Positions 14,810 through 27,418 of a DNA stretch of 64,000 bases are shown one piece after another. This DNA is from Alkalilimnicola sp. S0819. GTDB lineage: Bacteria > Pseudomonadota > Gammaproteobacteria > Nitrococcales > WHIW01. A model generated the notes under the pieces. It had not been told where the DNA came from. It was given only the letters and a program-made list of their open reading frames with translations, and searched no databases. The DNA is taken from assembly GCF_009295635.1 (NCBI RefSeq), contig NZ_WHIW01000005.1:62001-126000 (forward strand). Direction: 5' to 3'. The position numbers were made by a program, and so were the translations under genes. Numbering within the stretch: position 1 is the stretch's first letter; each line of letters opens with the position of its first letter.

Positions 14810-16534
14810 ATGGCACAATCACGCTTCTTGCCGCGCTTCGCCGCCGGGCTGCGCACCGCCTGGGCCGAGGGCTATAGCCTCGCCGACCTGCGCCACGATG
14901 TGATGGCGGGCCTGGCCGTGGGCACCGTGGCGGTGCCCTTGTCCATGGCCTTGGCCATCGCGACCGGGGTGCCGCCCCAGCACGGCCTGTACACGGCCAT
15001 CGTCGCCGGCCTGGTGATCGCCCTGACGGGTGGGGCCCGCTTCAATGTTTCCGGGCCCACGGCGGCTTTCGTCGTGATCCTGTTTCCCATCGTCCAGCAA
15101 TACGGCCTGGGCGGGCTGCTCATCGCCTCGCTCATGGCCGGACTGATTCTGCTCGCCTTGGGGATGGCCCGGCTGGGGCGCTTGATTCAGTTTGTGCCCT
15201 ACCCGGTGGTGCTGGGCTTCACCGCCGGGATCGCCGTGGTCATTGCCACCCTGCAGGTGCCGGATTTCCTGGGCCTGGAGCTGGGCGGGCCGGGGGAGCA
15301 TTTCGTCGACAGCGTGGGGCTGATTCTGGCGGCCTTGCCTACGGTCAATGGGTTCGAGCTGGCGGTGGGCGCCTTCGCTCTGGGGGTGATGCTGCTCTGG
15401 CCGCGCCTGGGGGTGCCTGTCCCCGCGCCGCTGGTGGGGCTGGCGGTGGGGGCTGTGGCGGCTTGGCTGCTCAACCAGTATCTGGGTGGCCAGGGGGGTG
15501 AGCTGGTGGAAACCATCGCCTCGCGCTTCAGTTGGGAGGCGCAGGGACGGACGGGGCAGGGGATTCCGCCCGTTCCGCCGGTGCCGGTGTTGCCTTGGGA
15601 ATTGCCGGGCCCGAATGGCGAGCCGCTGGTTGTGAGCTACGAGTTGCTGCGTGAGCTGCTCGGACCGGCTTTCGCCATTGCCATGCTGGGGGCCATTGAA
15701 TCGCTGCTGTGTGCCGTGGTCGCGGACGGCCTGACCAAGACCCGCCATGACCCGGATGCGGAACTGGTGGGGCAGGGGTTGGGTAATATCGTCGCGCCCT
15801 TTTTCGGCGGCATCACCGCCACCGCCGCCATTGCCCGCACGGCGACCAATATTCGCAGCGGCGCGCGCTCGCCGGTGGCCGCGGCGGTGCATGCCCTGGT
15901 GGTGCTGCTGGCGGTGGTGGGGTTGTCGGGTCTGCTGGGGCTGGTGCCCATGGCGGCGCTGGCGGCCTTGTTGTTCATCGTCGCCTGGAACATGAGCGAG
16001 GCGCGGCATTTCCGCCATGCCCTGCGCGCGGCGCCGCCCGGTGATGTGCTGGTGCTGTTGAGCTGCTTCAGCCTGACCGTGCTGGTGGATATGGTGCTGG
16101 CGGTAGCCGTGGGCGTGGGCCTGGCCGCCGCCCTGTTCATCCGGCGCATGGCCGCGCTGACCGAAGGCGGGCGGGTGGATGGCGGCGCCCTGCCCGAGGG
16201 CGTGGTCGTTTACGAAGTGAACGGTCCGCTGTTCTTCGGCGCGGCTGAAAAGGCCCTCAGCGCGCTGCGTGTCGTGGATTCGGGCGTGAACACGGTGATC
16301 ATCGACATGCATGATGTGCCGAGCATGGACGGCACGGCCATTTTTGCCCTGGATTCGCTGATGGCGGACATGGAGCAGGCTGGTGTGCGGCTGGTGCTGG
16401 TGGGGCTGCCGGGCCGGCTCATCATGAAGCTGCGGCGGGCCGGTTTGCGCAAGGTGCCGGGGAGTATCGCCTGGTGTCGCAATATGGCCCAGGCGAACCG
16501 GCTGGTCTGGCGCTGGCAAGACCGGCGCGCCTGA
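14810..16534 (+). CDS. SulP-family anion permease with STAS domain
   Basis: A 574-residue inner-membrane anion transporter. Residues about 20-130 hold the SulP signature region (DLRHDVMAGLAVGTVAVPLS; NVSGPTAAFVVIL), followed by about 14 membrane spans and, from about 450, a cytoplasmic STAS domain (VVYEVNGPLFFGAAEKA; DMHDVPSMDGTAIFALD). Family substrates are sulfate, bicarbonate or dicarboxylates; which applies here is unknown. The ATG at 14774 is also in frame, but MAQSRFLPRF at 14810 looks like the usual start. An RHH regulator is divergent from it across an inverted repeat. Confidence 0.92.
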   Translation: MAQSRFLPRFAAGLRTAWAEGYSLADLRHDVMAGLAVGTVAVPLSMALAIATGVPPQHGLYTAIVAGLVIALTGGARFNVSGPTAAFVVILFPIVQQYGLGGLLIASLMAGLILLALGMARLGRLIQFVPYPVVLGFTAGIAVVIATLQVPDFLGLELGGPGEHFVDSVGLILAALPTVNGFELAVGAFALGVMLLWPRLGVPVPAPLVGLAVGAVAAWLLNQYLGGQGGELVETIASRFSWEAQGRTGQGIPPVPPVPVLPWELPGPNGEPLVVSYELLRELLGPAFAIAMLGAIESLLCAVVADGLTKTRHDPDAELVGQGLGNIVAPFFGGITATAAIARTATNIRSGARSPVAAAVHALVVLLAVVGLSGLLGLVPMAALAALLFIVAWNMSEARHFRHALRAAPPGDVLVLLSCFSLTVLVDMVLAVAVGVGLAAALFIRRMAALTEGGRVDGGALPEGVVVYEVNGPLFFGAAEKALSALRVVDSGVNTVIIDMHDVPSMDGTAIFALDSLMADMEQAGVRLVLVGLPGRLIMKLRRAGLRKVPGSIAWCRNMAQANRLVWRWQDRRA

Positions 16535-16550
16535 GGCCCCGCGCCGGGGC

Positions 16551-17345
16551 TCAGAGGCAGACGTCGGGCAGCGATGCCGAGCGCGTGCCCGGCAGGGGCA
16601 GGTCGTCGGGGCGGCGGAAGGTGAACACGGCCGCGTATTTAGTGCCGGATTCATGGTTGCGTGTGGCCGCATGCAGCAGCCGGCAGTGAAAGAAGAGCAC
16701 ATCGCCGGCCTGCAGTTCCACCGCCTGCGCGTCTCCCAGCAAGGGCTGGTTCTCGGGCAGATCGTTGCGGAAGAACAGGGCCTCGTCGAAGCGCGCCTGC
16801 GCCAGCGTCAGGCGATGGGAGCCCGGGATCAGTTGCAGCCCGCCGTTGCGCCTATGCTCGTGCCCCAGGGCCAGCCAGGCGGTGATCAGCTCCGCGCGGC
16901 TATAGCGCCAGTAACGAATGTCCTGATGCCAGAGGGTGTCGCTGCTGAAGCGCGGGTGCTTGGTCATGATGCAGTTGTGGTGTGCCAGCGGCATCCGCAC
17001 CCGGGGGCCCAGCAATTGGTGCAGACGAAGCAAGAGCGCCGGGTCGTGCACCCAGGCACGCAAGGCGGGGGCGCGATGATAGGCCTGCAGCAGGCGGCGC
17101 ACCACCTGGCCGCCCTCGGCCTGGCGGGAGGCGGGGGCGCCGGGGTACACCAGGTCGGCCTCCAGTTCCAGCGGCTCCCGGCGCTCGGCCAGCTGGGCGA
17201 GGGTGATCTGGCGTATGGCGCTCACCGTGGTCTCGTCGGCCAGGCCCCGGGCGATGAGATAGCCCTGCTCCGCGAAGAAGGCCTGCTCAGCCTGGCTGAA
17301 ACCGGGGTCCGTGCGGCGCGGGGTGCCGGACGCTGAGCTGCGCAT
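16551..17345 (-). CDS. Phytanoyl-CoA dioxygenase (PhyH) family protein
   Basis: A 264-residue non-haem Fe(II)/2-oxoglutarate-dependent oxygenase-like protein. The metal-binding H-x-D is in LWHQDIRYW and the distal His in CRLLHAATRN; an Arg for 2-oxoglutarate probably follows in FTFRRPDD. The pattern GGLQLIPGSHRL is typical of PhyH. The substrate is unknown; family members hydroxylate lipids, ectoine or small metabolites. The gene stands alone, convergent with the SulP gene and upstream of no partner that would reveal the substrate. The ATG at 17345 is a reasonable start. Confidence 0.85.
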   Translation of the reverse strand: MRSSASGTPRRTDPGFSQAEQAFFAEQGYLIARGLADETTVSAIRQITLAQLAERREPLELEADLVYPGAPASRQAEGGQVVRRLLQAYHRAPALRAWVHDPALLLRLHQLLGPRVRMPLAHHNCIMTKHPRFSSDTLWHQDIRYWRYSRAELITAWLALGHEHRRNGGLQLIPGSHRLTLAQARFDEALFFRNDLPENQPLLGDAQAVELQAGDVLFFHCRLLHAATRNHESGTKYAAVFTFRRPDDLPLPGTRSASLPDVCL

Positions 17346-17417
17346 GGCAAGGCGATCCTGTGGCTGGAAGGTGGGCCGATTCTACGGCAAAAGCGTGGAT
17401 GAGGCAGGCGTGCGGGC

Positions 17418-17448
17418 AAAAAAAAGCGGCAACCGGGGAGGTTACCGC
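17418..17448 (-). terminator. Rho-independent terminator (minus strand)
   Basis: On the minus strand, GCGGTAACC, loop TCCCC, then GGTTGCCGC with one mismatch, is followed by eight T residues. No minus-strand gene lies between it and the plus-strand gene starting at 17820. Confidence 0.85.
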
Positions 17449-17552
17449 AGAGAGGCATAAAAACTATGCCGAGGAGGAGATGTTTGGAGCCTGGGCCGGC
17501 CGGGCCGACCCGCGAAGTTCTCCGCTTTTTCAGGAGCCTCGCGCTCAACGTG
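17418..17552 (-). ncRNA. Candidate small RNA 2 with anti-Shine-Dalgarno word
   Basis: A minus-strand unit of about 135 bases begins just after a perfect TATAAT -10 box and ends in a strong intrinsic terminator. It contains no convincing coding frame. From 5' to 3' on the minus strand it has a GC-rich leader, then CATCTCCTCCTC (complement of 17471-17482), a hairpin (GGCATA, loop GTTTT, TATGCC; 17454-17470), and the terminator. The order of word, small hairpin and terminator is the same as in candidate 1, although the stems differ in sequence. It does not fit 6S, 4.5S or tmRNA signatures. Confidence 0.55.
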
Positions 17553-17558
17553 GGAGCC

Positions 17559-17586
17559 ATTATAGCGGCGCTTTGCTGCGCAGCAA
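17559..17586 (-). promoter_or_regulatory. Sigma-70 promoter for candidate small RNA 2
   Basis: On the minus strand, TTGCTG (17586-17581) is separated by 16 bases from a perfect TATAAT (17564-17559). Transcription would start near 17552. Confidence 0.6.
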
Positions 17587-17819
17587 CATGTAAAAACTAA
17601 CCCTAAGGGATAGAAAAAATACCCCTCTTGGGCTCGATGCCCGCGGCGCCTGCTGATTGGCCCGGTCGCCGGCGGGCCGGCCATGTTCGGCACCTGTAAC
17701 GATATTGAAACAGGCGGGCCGCGCCCCATCTGGAAAGGTAAGCCGGCTGAAAGCCGTGGCAGCTTGTCGCGGACTCCGGATCCGGCCTGGCCTGATAGCG
17801 GACTGAAGGAGTGGTTCTC
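17587..17819. other. Leader region upstream of the peptidoglycan-binding protein gene
   Basis: This stretch holds the promoter and leader of the gene at 17820. A GGCT-GAAA-GCC stem-loop and GC-rich repeats lie at about 17735-17800. I see no clear -35/-10 pair and no confident riboswitch. Confidence 0.3.
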
Positions 17820-18575
17820 ATGACGTACGGACCCCGCCACGCCCATGCCTTGGCTCTTGCGCTGCTGTTCGCCGGCCCCGCGGCGGCCGTCGACGAACTG
17901 GATATCCTGCGCAATATGTACGCCAAAGGTTACATCGATGACCCCCCGCCCGCGAACCTGCCCGGTGCCACTTCCATCGGGGTGGACCCGCTCGCGGTGG
18001 AAATGCGCCTCGCCTACCTGGAGGGACAGGATCGGGCGCGCCAGCTGGCCCTGGACAGGCGCATGGACCAGCAGCGCGCCGAGCGGGACCGCATTGCGGA
18101 GATGGAGTTGCAGCGGCGCCAGGGTGAGCAGGACGCGCAGCGCCGGGCCCGCCTGGACGAGGAGCGCCGGCTGGAGCGGGAGCGCCGGGCCATGAGCGAG
18201 CCGGGCGCCGTGGGGCGCGAAGGCTTCGACGAGCGGAGCTTCGCCGGGGATGCGACCGGCAAGCAGGTTGTGGTCTGGAGCAATAACCCGGCGCAGGACC
18301 CGCGCACCGAGCAGCCCAATGTGGTGGCGGTGGTGCCCCCGGTGGCGGAATCGGCGCTGCGGGACATGCAGCAGGACCTGAGCGCCGCCGGCTACGATGT
18401 GCAGGTGAACGGTCGTTGGGATGCGCAGACTCATCAGGCGCTGAGCCGCTTCCAGCAGTCTCAGGGGCTTGCCTCGGAGGGTTTGATGGAGCCGCGGACC
18501 CTGGCCCGGCTGGATGCGGCCGGTACGCAGCGCCAGCGGGCCCAGGCGGCGGAGGAGGAGCCGCCCCGGGGCTGA
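17820..18575 (+). CDS. Secreted protein with coiled coil and C-terminal peptidoglycan-binding domain
   Basis: A 251-residue envelope protein. Residues 1-23 form a signal peptide ending in an Ala-rich cleavage site. A short region with YAKGYIDDPPPANLPG is followed by an Arg/Glu-rich coiled coil (about 60-130). The C-terminal 70 residues match a PG_binding_1 domain (LRDMQQDLSAAGYDVQVNG; DAQTHQALSRFQQSQGL). It probably anchors to the cell wall in the periplasm. The chosen ATG at 17820 has AAGGAG upstream; the GTG at 17811 would lie on the ribosome site. No partner gene adjoins it. Confidence 0.8.
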   Translation: MTYGPRHAHALALALLFAGPAAAVDELDILRNMYAKGYIDDPPPANLPGATSIGVDPLAVEMRLAYLEGQDRARQLALDRRMDQQRAERDRIAEMELQRRQGEQDAQRRARLDEERRLERERRAMSEPGAVGREGFDERSFAGDATGKQVVVWSNNPAQDPRTEQPNVVAVVPPVAESALRDMQQDLSAAGYDVQVNGRWDAQTHQALSRFQQSQGLASEGLMEPRTLARLDAAGTQRQRAQAAEEEPPRG

Positions 18576-18628
18576 CGCCCGGCTTGGATGAGGCCCCGGT
18601 GCTGGCCTGACGCGGTGTGGCCGCCGCG

Positions 18629-19684
18629 TCAGGTCGTGGTCTGCTCGGCCACGAAACGGGCCAGCGCGATGGCCAGGGCCAATATCAGCGGACCGGTAAC
18701 CAGGCCGATCATGCCGAAGGCCATGGCGCCGCCGATGATGCCGATGAATACGGTCAGGGTGCCGATATGCCCGCGCCCGGAAATCAGCACCGCGCGCAGC
18801 ACGTTGTCGCTGCTGGCTACCAACAGGCCCCAGGCGAGCATCAGCGCCGCGGAGATCCAGCGATCCGCCATCAGCAGAGCGATCACCGCCGGGCCCCAGA
18901 CCAGCGGCGTGCCGGCCAGCGGCAACAGCGCGAACAGCGCCGCCAACGCGCCGAAGACCACCGGCGAGGGCAGCCCCGTCACCGCGAAGCCCACGCCCAC
19001 CATCAGCCCCTGTACCACGGCGGTGAGCACATTGCCGTAGATCACCGCGTAGGTGACTTCCGCCACATGGCTGAAAAGGCGTTCCCGGTCCGCGATGGGT
19101 AAGGGAATCATGCGTCGGACCCGCCCGAGCATGGCGCTGCCGTCGCGGATGAAGAAGAACAGGCTGAACAGGGTGATACCCAGGCCGAACACCCGCCCCA
19201 CGGCGCCCAGCAGCACCTTGCCGCTGAGCTCGGCGAGCTGCCCCAGACCCGATTCGGTGATCTTCCCCGACCATTCCGCCAGCCGCCCCGGGTCGATGTT
19301 GAGCAGACCCCGCAGCCATAGCAGCGGACCGCTGATCACCGGCATGGTCTCCAGCGGGCGGTTGGCGTTGGCATCGGCCAGTTGCGCCACCAGTTCCAGC
19401 AATTCCCTGAGCTGCCCGACGAAGGCCGCGGTGAGCGCGGTGAGCGGGCCGGTGATGAGCAGCAGGGAGAGCAGCGTGAGCAGGCCGGCGGAGAGGTTGC
19501 GCCGATGACGCAGCCGCCGGCACAGCCAACGGTGCAGGGGGTGGAGCAGAAAGGCGAGCAGCACGCCCCAGGTGAGGGGCGCCAGCAGGGGCGAGAGCAC
19601 CTGATACAGCAGGTACCCCAGCCCCAGCAGGGTCAGCAGGGCGAAGGTGCGGGTATAGAAGGACACGCCATTGCTGCTCGCCAT
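18629..19684 (-). CDS. AI-2E family transporter (PerM/YdiK-like)
   Basis: A 351-residue inner-membrane protein with about eight helices: two near the N-terminus, an amphipathic periplasmic-type segment (about 70-150), then a cluster of helices in the C-terminal half with the family-typical PLAGTPLVWGPAVIAL and GRGHIGTLTVFIGIIGGAMAFG. The family includes TqsA and proposed Na+/H+ antiporters, so substrate cannot be inferred from the sequence. It is monocistronic, convergent with the peptidoglycan-binding protein gene and 60 bases downstream of the ABC exporter genes. Confidence 0.88.
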   Translation of the reverse strand: MASSNGVSFYTRTFALLTLLGLGYLLYQVLSPLLAPLTWGVLLAFLLHPLHRWLCRRLRHRRNLSAGLLTLLSLLLITGPLTALTAAFVGQLRELLELVAQLADANANRPLETMPVISGPLLWLRGLLNIDPGRLAEWSGKITESGLGQLAELSGKVLLGAVGRVFGLGITLFSLFFFIRDGSAMLGRVRRMIPLPIADRERLFSHVAEVTYAVIYGNVLTAVVQGLMVGVGFAVTGLPSPVVFGALAALFALLPLAGTPLVWGPAVIALLMADRWISAALMLAWGLLVASSDNVLRAVLISGRGHIGTLTVFIGIIGGAMAFGMIGLVTGPLILALAIALARFVAEQTTT

Positions 19685-19747
19685 GGCCGCCGCGGGCTCC
19701 GAAAGGTTGTTGATGCTCCCTGGGAAATGGGGGTGGCGCGGGCTTTT

Positions 19748-20509
19748 TCAGTCCTTCAGCCGATACCCGGTTTTGAAGATCCAGCCGATCAGCCCCAGAC
19801 ACAGGGCGAGGAATAGCGCGATCATGGCCAGGCTCGCCTCCAGGCTGACATCCCCCACCCCGTAGAAGCTCCAGCGAAACCCGCTGATCAGGTACACCAC
19901 CGGGTTGAACAGGCTCACGCTCTGCCAGAACGGCGGCAGCATGTCGATGGAATAGAAACTGCCCCCGAGGAAGGCCAGCGGCGTGATGATCAGCAGCGGC
20001 ACCAGTTGCAGTTTCTCGAAGTTGTCCGCCCAGATGCCGACGATGAACCCCAGCAGGCTGAAGCTGAAGGCGGTGAGCAGCAGGAACAGCAACATCCAGA
20101 AGGGGTGCAGGATTTGCAGCGGCACGAAGAAGTTCGCGGTGAACAGGATCACCAGGCCCAGGATGATCGCCTTGGTGGCGGCCGCGCCCGCGTAACCCAG
20201 CACCACTTCCATGGAGGAGATCGGGGCGGAGAGCACCTCGTAGATGGTGCCCGAGAAGCGCGGAAAGTAGATGCCGAAGGAGGCGTTGGACACGCTCTGG
20301 GTGAGCAGCATGAACATGATCAGCCCCGGCACGATGAAGGCGCCATAGCTCACCCCGTCCACCTGTTCGATGCGCGAGCCTATGGCCGAGCCGAACACCA
20401 CGAAGTACAGGCAGGTGGTCACCACCGGCGAGACCAGGCTCTGCAGCAGGGTGCGCTTCATGCGCGACATCTCGAAGCGGTAGATGGCCCAGACCGGATG
20501 CAGATTCAT
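19748..20509 (-). CDS. ABC-2 type transporter permease (YadH-like)
   Basis: A 253-residue permease with six transmembrane helices and the ABC-2 signature region near [22 protein letters not shown]. It closely fits the YadH/NodJ subgroup and pairs with the ATPase gene just upstream, whose 3' end it overlaps by four bases. Together they would form an exporter in the inner membrane; the cargo is unknown. The C-terminal end ([11 protein letters not shown]) is usual for the family. Confidence 0.9.
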   Translation of the reverse strand: MNLHPVWAIYRFEMSRMKRTLLQSLVSPVVTTCLYFVVFGSAIGSRIEQVDGVSYGAFIVPGLIMFMLLTQSVSNASFGIYFPRFSGTIYEVLSAPISSMEVVLGYAGAAATKAIILGLVILFTANFFVPLQILHPFWMLLFLLLTAFSFSLLGFIVGIWADNFEKLQLVPLLIITPLAFLGGSFYSIDMLPPFWQSVSLFNPVVYLISGFRWSFYGVGDVSLEASLAMIALFLALCLGLIGWIFKTGYRLKD

Positions 20510-21441
20510 GGGCTCTCCCGTACCAGGCTGACGAAGATCTGCTCCAGCGAGCGCTGCTCGGTGCGCAGATCGGTGAAGGCGATGTTGGCCGCGCTCAGCG
20601 CCTCCAGCAGGCCGTTGATGCCGTGATCGGAGTCCGGGTCATCGTAGGTGTAGGTGAGCTCGTCACCCGCCTCGTTCAGGCTGAGGGAGTAGCCGGCCAG
20701 CGACCCCGGCAGTTCTCCCAGCGGCGCGCGCAGATGCAGGATCAGCTGCTTGCGCCCCAGCTTGCTCATCAGTCGCTGCTTGTCCTCCACCAGCACCAGC
20801 TCGCCGCGGTTGATCACGCCGATGCGCTCGGCCATCTCCTCGGCTTCCTCGATGTAATGGGTGGTGAGGATGATGGTCACGCCCCGCTCGCGCAGGCCCC
20901 GCACCAGTGTCCACATCTCCCGGCGCAGCTCCACATCCACCCCGGCGCTGGGTTCGTCCAGGAACAGGATGCTGGGCTCGTGGGCCAGGGCCTTGGCGAT
21001 CAGCACCCGGCGTTTCATGCCCCCGGAGAGGGTGCGCAGTTGCGCATCGCGCTTGTCCCACAGGGCCAGATCCCGCAGCACCTGCTCCAGCCAGGCCGGG
21101 TCGGGCTTGCGGCCGAACAGCTCCCGGCTGAAGCGCAGAGTGCTCCAGACGGTTTCGAACACATCGGTGGTGAGTTCCTGGGGCACCAGCCCGATGCGCG
21201 AGCGGGCCGCGCGGTATTCGCGCCGGTGATCGAAGCCTTCCACCAGCACTTGCCCGGCGCTGGGGGTAACGATGCCGCAGACGATGCTGATCAGGGTGGT
21301 CTTGCCCGCGCCGTTGGGCCCGAGCAGGGCGAAGATCTCCCCACGGCGCACGGTCAGATCCACCGCCTTCAGCGCCTCGTGGCCGTCGGCGTAGGTCTTG
21401 CGCAGGCCTTTGATGGCGATGGCGGGGGTATCTGTGTTCAA
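20506..21441 (-). CDS. ABC transporter ATP-binding protein (YadG-like)
   Basis: An ATPase of about 311 residues. Walker A is [11 protein letters not shown], the ABC signature LSGGMKRR, Walker [13 protein letters not shown], and the H-loop [10 protein letters not shown]. The C-terminal 80 residues are the extra domain of YadG/CcmA-type exporters. I prefer the TTG at 21441 ([15 protein letters not shown]), because homologues begin at about this place; a GTG at 21525 would add 28 residues that look unrelated. It is cotranscribed with the permease and divergent from the P-type ATPase gene. Confidence 0.88.
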   Translation of the reverse strand: MNTDTPAIAIKGLRKTYADGHEALKAVDLTVRRGEIFALLGPNGAGKTTLISIVCGIVTPSAGQVLVEGFDHRREYRAARSRIGLVPQELTTDVFETVWSTLRFSRELFGRKPDPAWLEQVLRDLALWDKRDAQLRTLSGGMKRRVLIAKALAHEPSILFLDEPSAGVDVELRREMWTLVRGLRERGVTIILTTHYIEEAEEMAERIGVINRGELVLVEDKQRLMSKLGRKQLILHLRAPLGELPGSLAGYSLSLNEAGDELTYTYDDPDSDHGINGLLEALSAANIAFTDLRTEQRSLEQIFVSLVRESP

Positions 21442-21601
21442 GAGTGCTCGTCGGCTGCCGTGGGGAAAGGCCCAGTCTACCCAAAGCGGGCCGGTCGCGG
21501 CCACGGGTGGGCGAGTGGATGACACGGGTCAATTTGCCCGCTTTCCACTCCGCCCATACTCTGCTGAACACCCCAATAAGCACCAAACAGGAAGTGGCCA
21601 C

Positions 21602-24340
<2,739 letters not shown>

Positions 24341-24344
24341 GGCC

Positions 24345-25051
<707 letters not shown>

Positions 25052-25055
<4 letters not shown>

Positions 25056-27415
25056 GCGTGCTCGCTCGCAAGCTGCGCCGCGAGCTGTGGCAGCTGCGGG
25101 CCCAGGTGCTGGCCATCGGTGTGGTGATCGGCGGGGGCGTGGCCACCCTGATCATGGCGGTGAGCAGCCTGCGGGCGCTCACCGAAACCCGCGACGGCTT
25201 CTATCGCGATTATCGCTTCGCCGATGTGTTCGTCAGCCTCACCCGCGCCCCCGAACCGCTGGCCGAGCGCCTGGCGGCGATTCCCGGGGTGGCCCGGGTG
25301 GAAACCCGTATCGTCGCCGGCGCGAATCTGGAGGTGCCCGGCTTTGATCAGCCGGTTACCGCCCGGCTGGTGTCCCTGCCGGAAGGGCAACGACCGAGTC
25401 TGAACGATCTGTTCCTGCGGCGCGGGCGCCTGCCCCGCCCTGGGCGGGCCGAGGAAGTGGTGCTGAGCGAGGCCTTCGCCGAGGCCCAGGATCTCTCGCC
25501 GGGGGATACGCTCAACGCGGTGATCTACGGCCGCCGTCAGCCGTTGCGCGTGGTGGGCATCGGGCTCAGCCCCGAGTTCATCTACCAGATTCGCCCCGGC
25601 GATTTTCTCCCCGACCACGCCCGCTACGGCGTGCTGTGGATGAACCGGGAAGCGTTGGCCGCGGCGCTGGACCGGGAGGGCAGCTTCAACGATGCGCTGA
25701 TCGGCCTGCAGCGCGACGCGGTGGAGGCCGGGGTGATCACTCGGCTCGACGCCCTGCTCGCCCCCTACGGCAGCACAGGCGCCATCGGGCGGGCCGATCA
25801 GGCCTCCCACCGTTACCTGGCCTCGGAGCTGGCGCAGATCGCCACGATGGTGCGTACCGTGCCGACCATCTTCCTGGGGGTGGCGGCCTTTTTGCTTTAT
25901 GTGGTGATGGCCCGGCTGATCGCCACCCAGCGCGAGCAGATCGGCGTGCTCAAGGCCTTTGGCTACGGCAATGGCGCCATCGGCCTGCACTATGCCCAGC
26001 TGGTCCTCGCCATCGCCCTGGTGGGCTATCTGATGGGCGCGCTGGCCGGGGTCTGGCTGGGGCAACACATGGCCGGGTTGTACGCCACCTTCTTTCGCTT
26101 TCCCTATCTGGAATACGGCATCAACGGTCGGGTGCTAATCATCGCCGCTCTGGTGACTGCGGCCGCGGCCCTGGGGGGCAGCTGGGGCGCGCTGCGACGG
26201 GCGGCCGGGCTGCCGCCGGCCGAGGCCATGCGTCCGGCGCCGCCGGCGAGCTTTCGCCCCACCCTGGTGGAGCGGCTGGGCCTGGCCCGCTGGCTGCGCC
26301 CCAGCGCGCGCATGATGCTGCGCTCACTGGAGCGCCGCCCGCTGCGCGCGTTGCTCTCCATCCTGGCCATCGCCTTCGCCTGTGCCATCCTGCTTATCGG
26401 CCGCTTCCAGAGCCAGGCCATCGACGCCCTGGTGGAGCGCCAGTTCGAGCAGGTGCAGCGGGAGGATCTGCGCGTGAGTTTCAACGAGCCGGTGGGCGCC
26501 CGCGCTCTCGACGAGCTGCGCGCACTGCCCGGGGTCCTGCTCGCCGAGGGCCTGCGCAGCGCCCCGGTGGAGCTGATCCATGGCCATCGTCGCTACCGCC
26601 TGGCGCTGCAGGGCTTGCCGGCGGCGAGCGAGCTGCGCCGCCTGATCACCCCCGACAACGGGCGCCTGGCGCCGCCCGCCGAGGGGCTGTTGCTCACCGA
26701 TTACCTGGCCGGACTGCTGGCCGCGGCGCCCGGCGACAGGCTCACGGTGCGTTTTCTGGACGAGCGCCGCGCCACCGTGGAGCTGCCCGTGGCTGGCGTG
26801 ATCGAGGAATATCTGGGGGTATCCGCCTACCTGCGGCGCGACCGCCTGAGCGTGCTGCTGCGCGAGCAGGGCCGGATCAGCGCGGCGCTGCTCGCCGTCT
26901 CGCCGACGCACATGCCGCAGGTGCTGGCGGAACTGGATCGGCGCCCCGCGGTGCTGGGCGTGACCCAGCGCCGCGCCGCGGTGGACAGTTTCTACGAGAA
27001 CATGGCCGGCTCGGTGCTGATCTTCACCTTCGTCAGCACGCTGCTGGCCGCCTCCATCGCCTTTGGGGTGGTCTACAACAACGCCCGCATCGCCCTGGGC
27101 GAGCGTTCGCGGGAGCTGGCCAGCCTGCGGGTACTGGGCTACCGGCGCCACGAGGTGGCCTGGATTCTGCTTGGCGAGCAGGCGCTGCTCAGCCTGCTCG
27201 CCATCCCGCCGGGGCTTTTGCTGGGTTACGGCCTGTATGCGGCCGTCGCCGCCGCCTCGGCCTCGGAGATGTTCCGCATCCCGGTGTTGTGGTCCACCCA
27301 GGCGGTGGTGTTCACCGTGCTGGTGCTGGCCGCGGTGTGGCTGCTCTCCGCCTGGGCCATGGCGCGGCGGGTGAATCGACTGGATATGGTCGCGGTGTTG
27401 AAAACCCGGGAGTGA
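25052..27415 (+). CDS. FtsX-like ABC transporter permease, two-domain
   Basis: A 787-residue inner-membrane permease. An N-terminal helix (about 20-40) and periplasmic MacB-type core domain precede three helices (about 270-395; [30 protein letters not shown] is the FtsX signature). A second unit repeats the layout with a helix near 435-455, another periplasmic domain, and three final helices with [23 protein letters not shown]. The doubled FtsX layout is normal for large exporters. It overlaps the ATPase gene by four bases and is followed by the adaptor gene. Confidence 0.9.
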
Positions 27416-27418
27416 GTG

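Noticed and set aside
17418-17552. Candidate small RNA 2 as 6S or signal-recognition-particle RNA
   Set aside because: It lacks the GGAAGGAAGC loop of 4.5S RNA and the long open-bubble layout of 6S RNA.
17735-17810. Possible c-di-GMP-I (GEMM) riboswitch before the peptidoglycan-binding protein gene
   Set aside because: The GG-AA-CC...GAAA pattern is suggestive, but the highly conserved GGACGCAAAGC and GGGUUACC parts are missing.
17442-19802. A 786-codon minus-strand frame
   Set aside because: It spans the AI-2E gene out of frame, the opposite strand of the peptidoglycan-binding gene and candidate small RNA 2, and resembles no protein.
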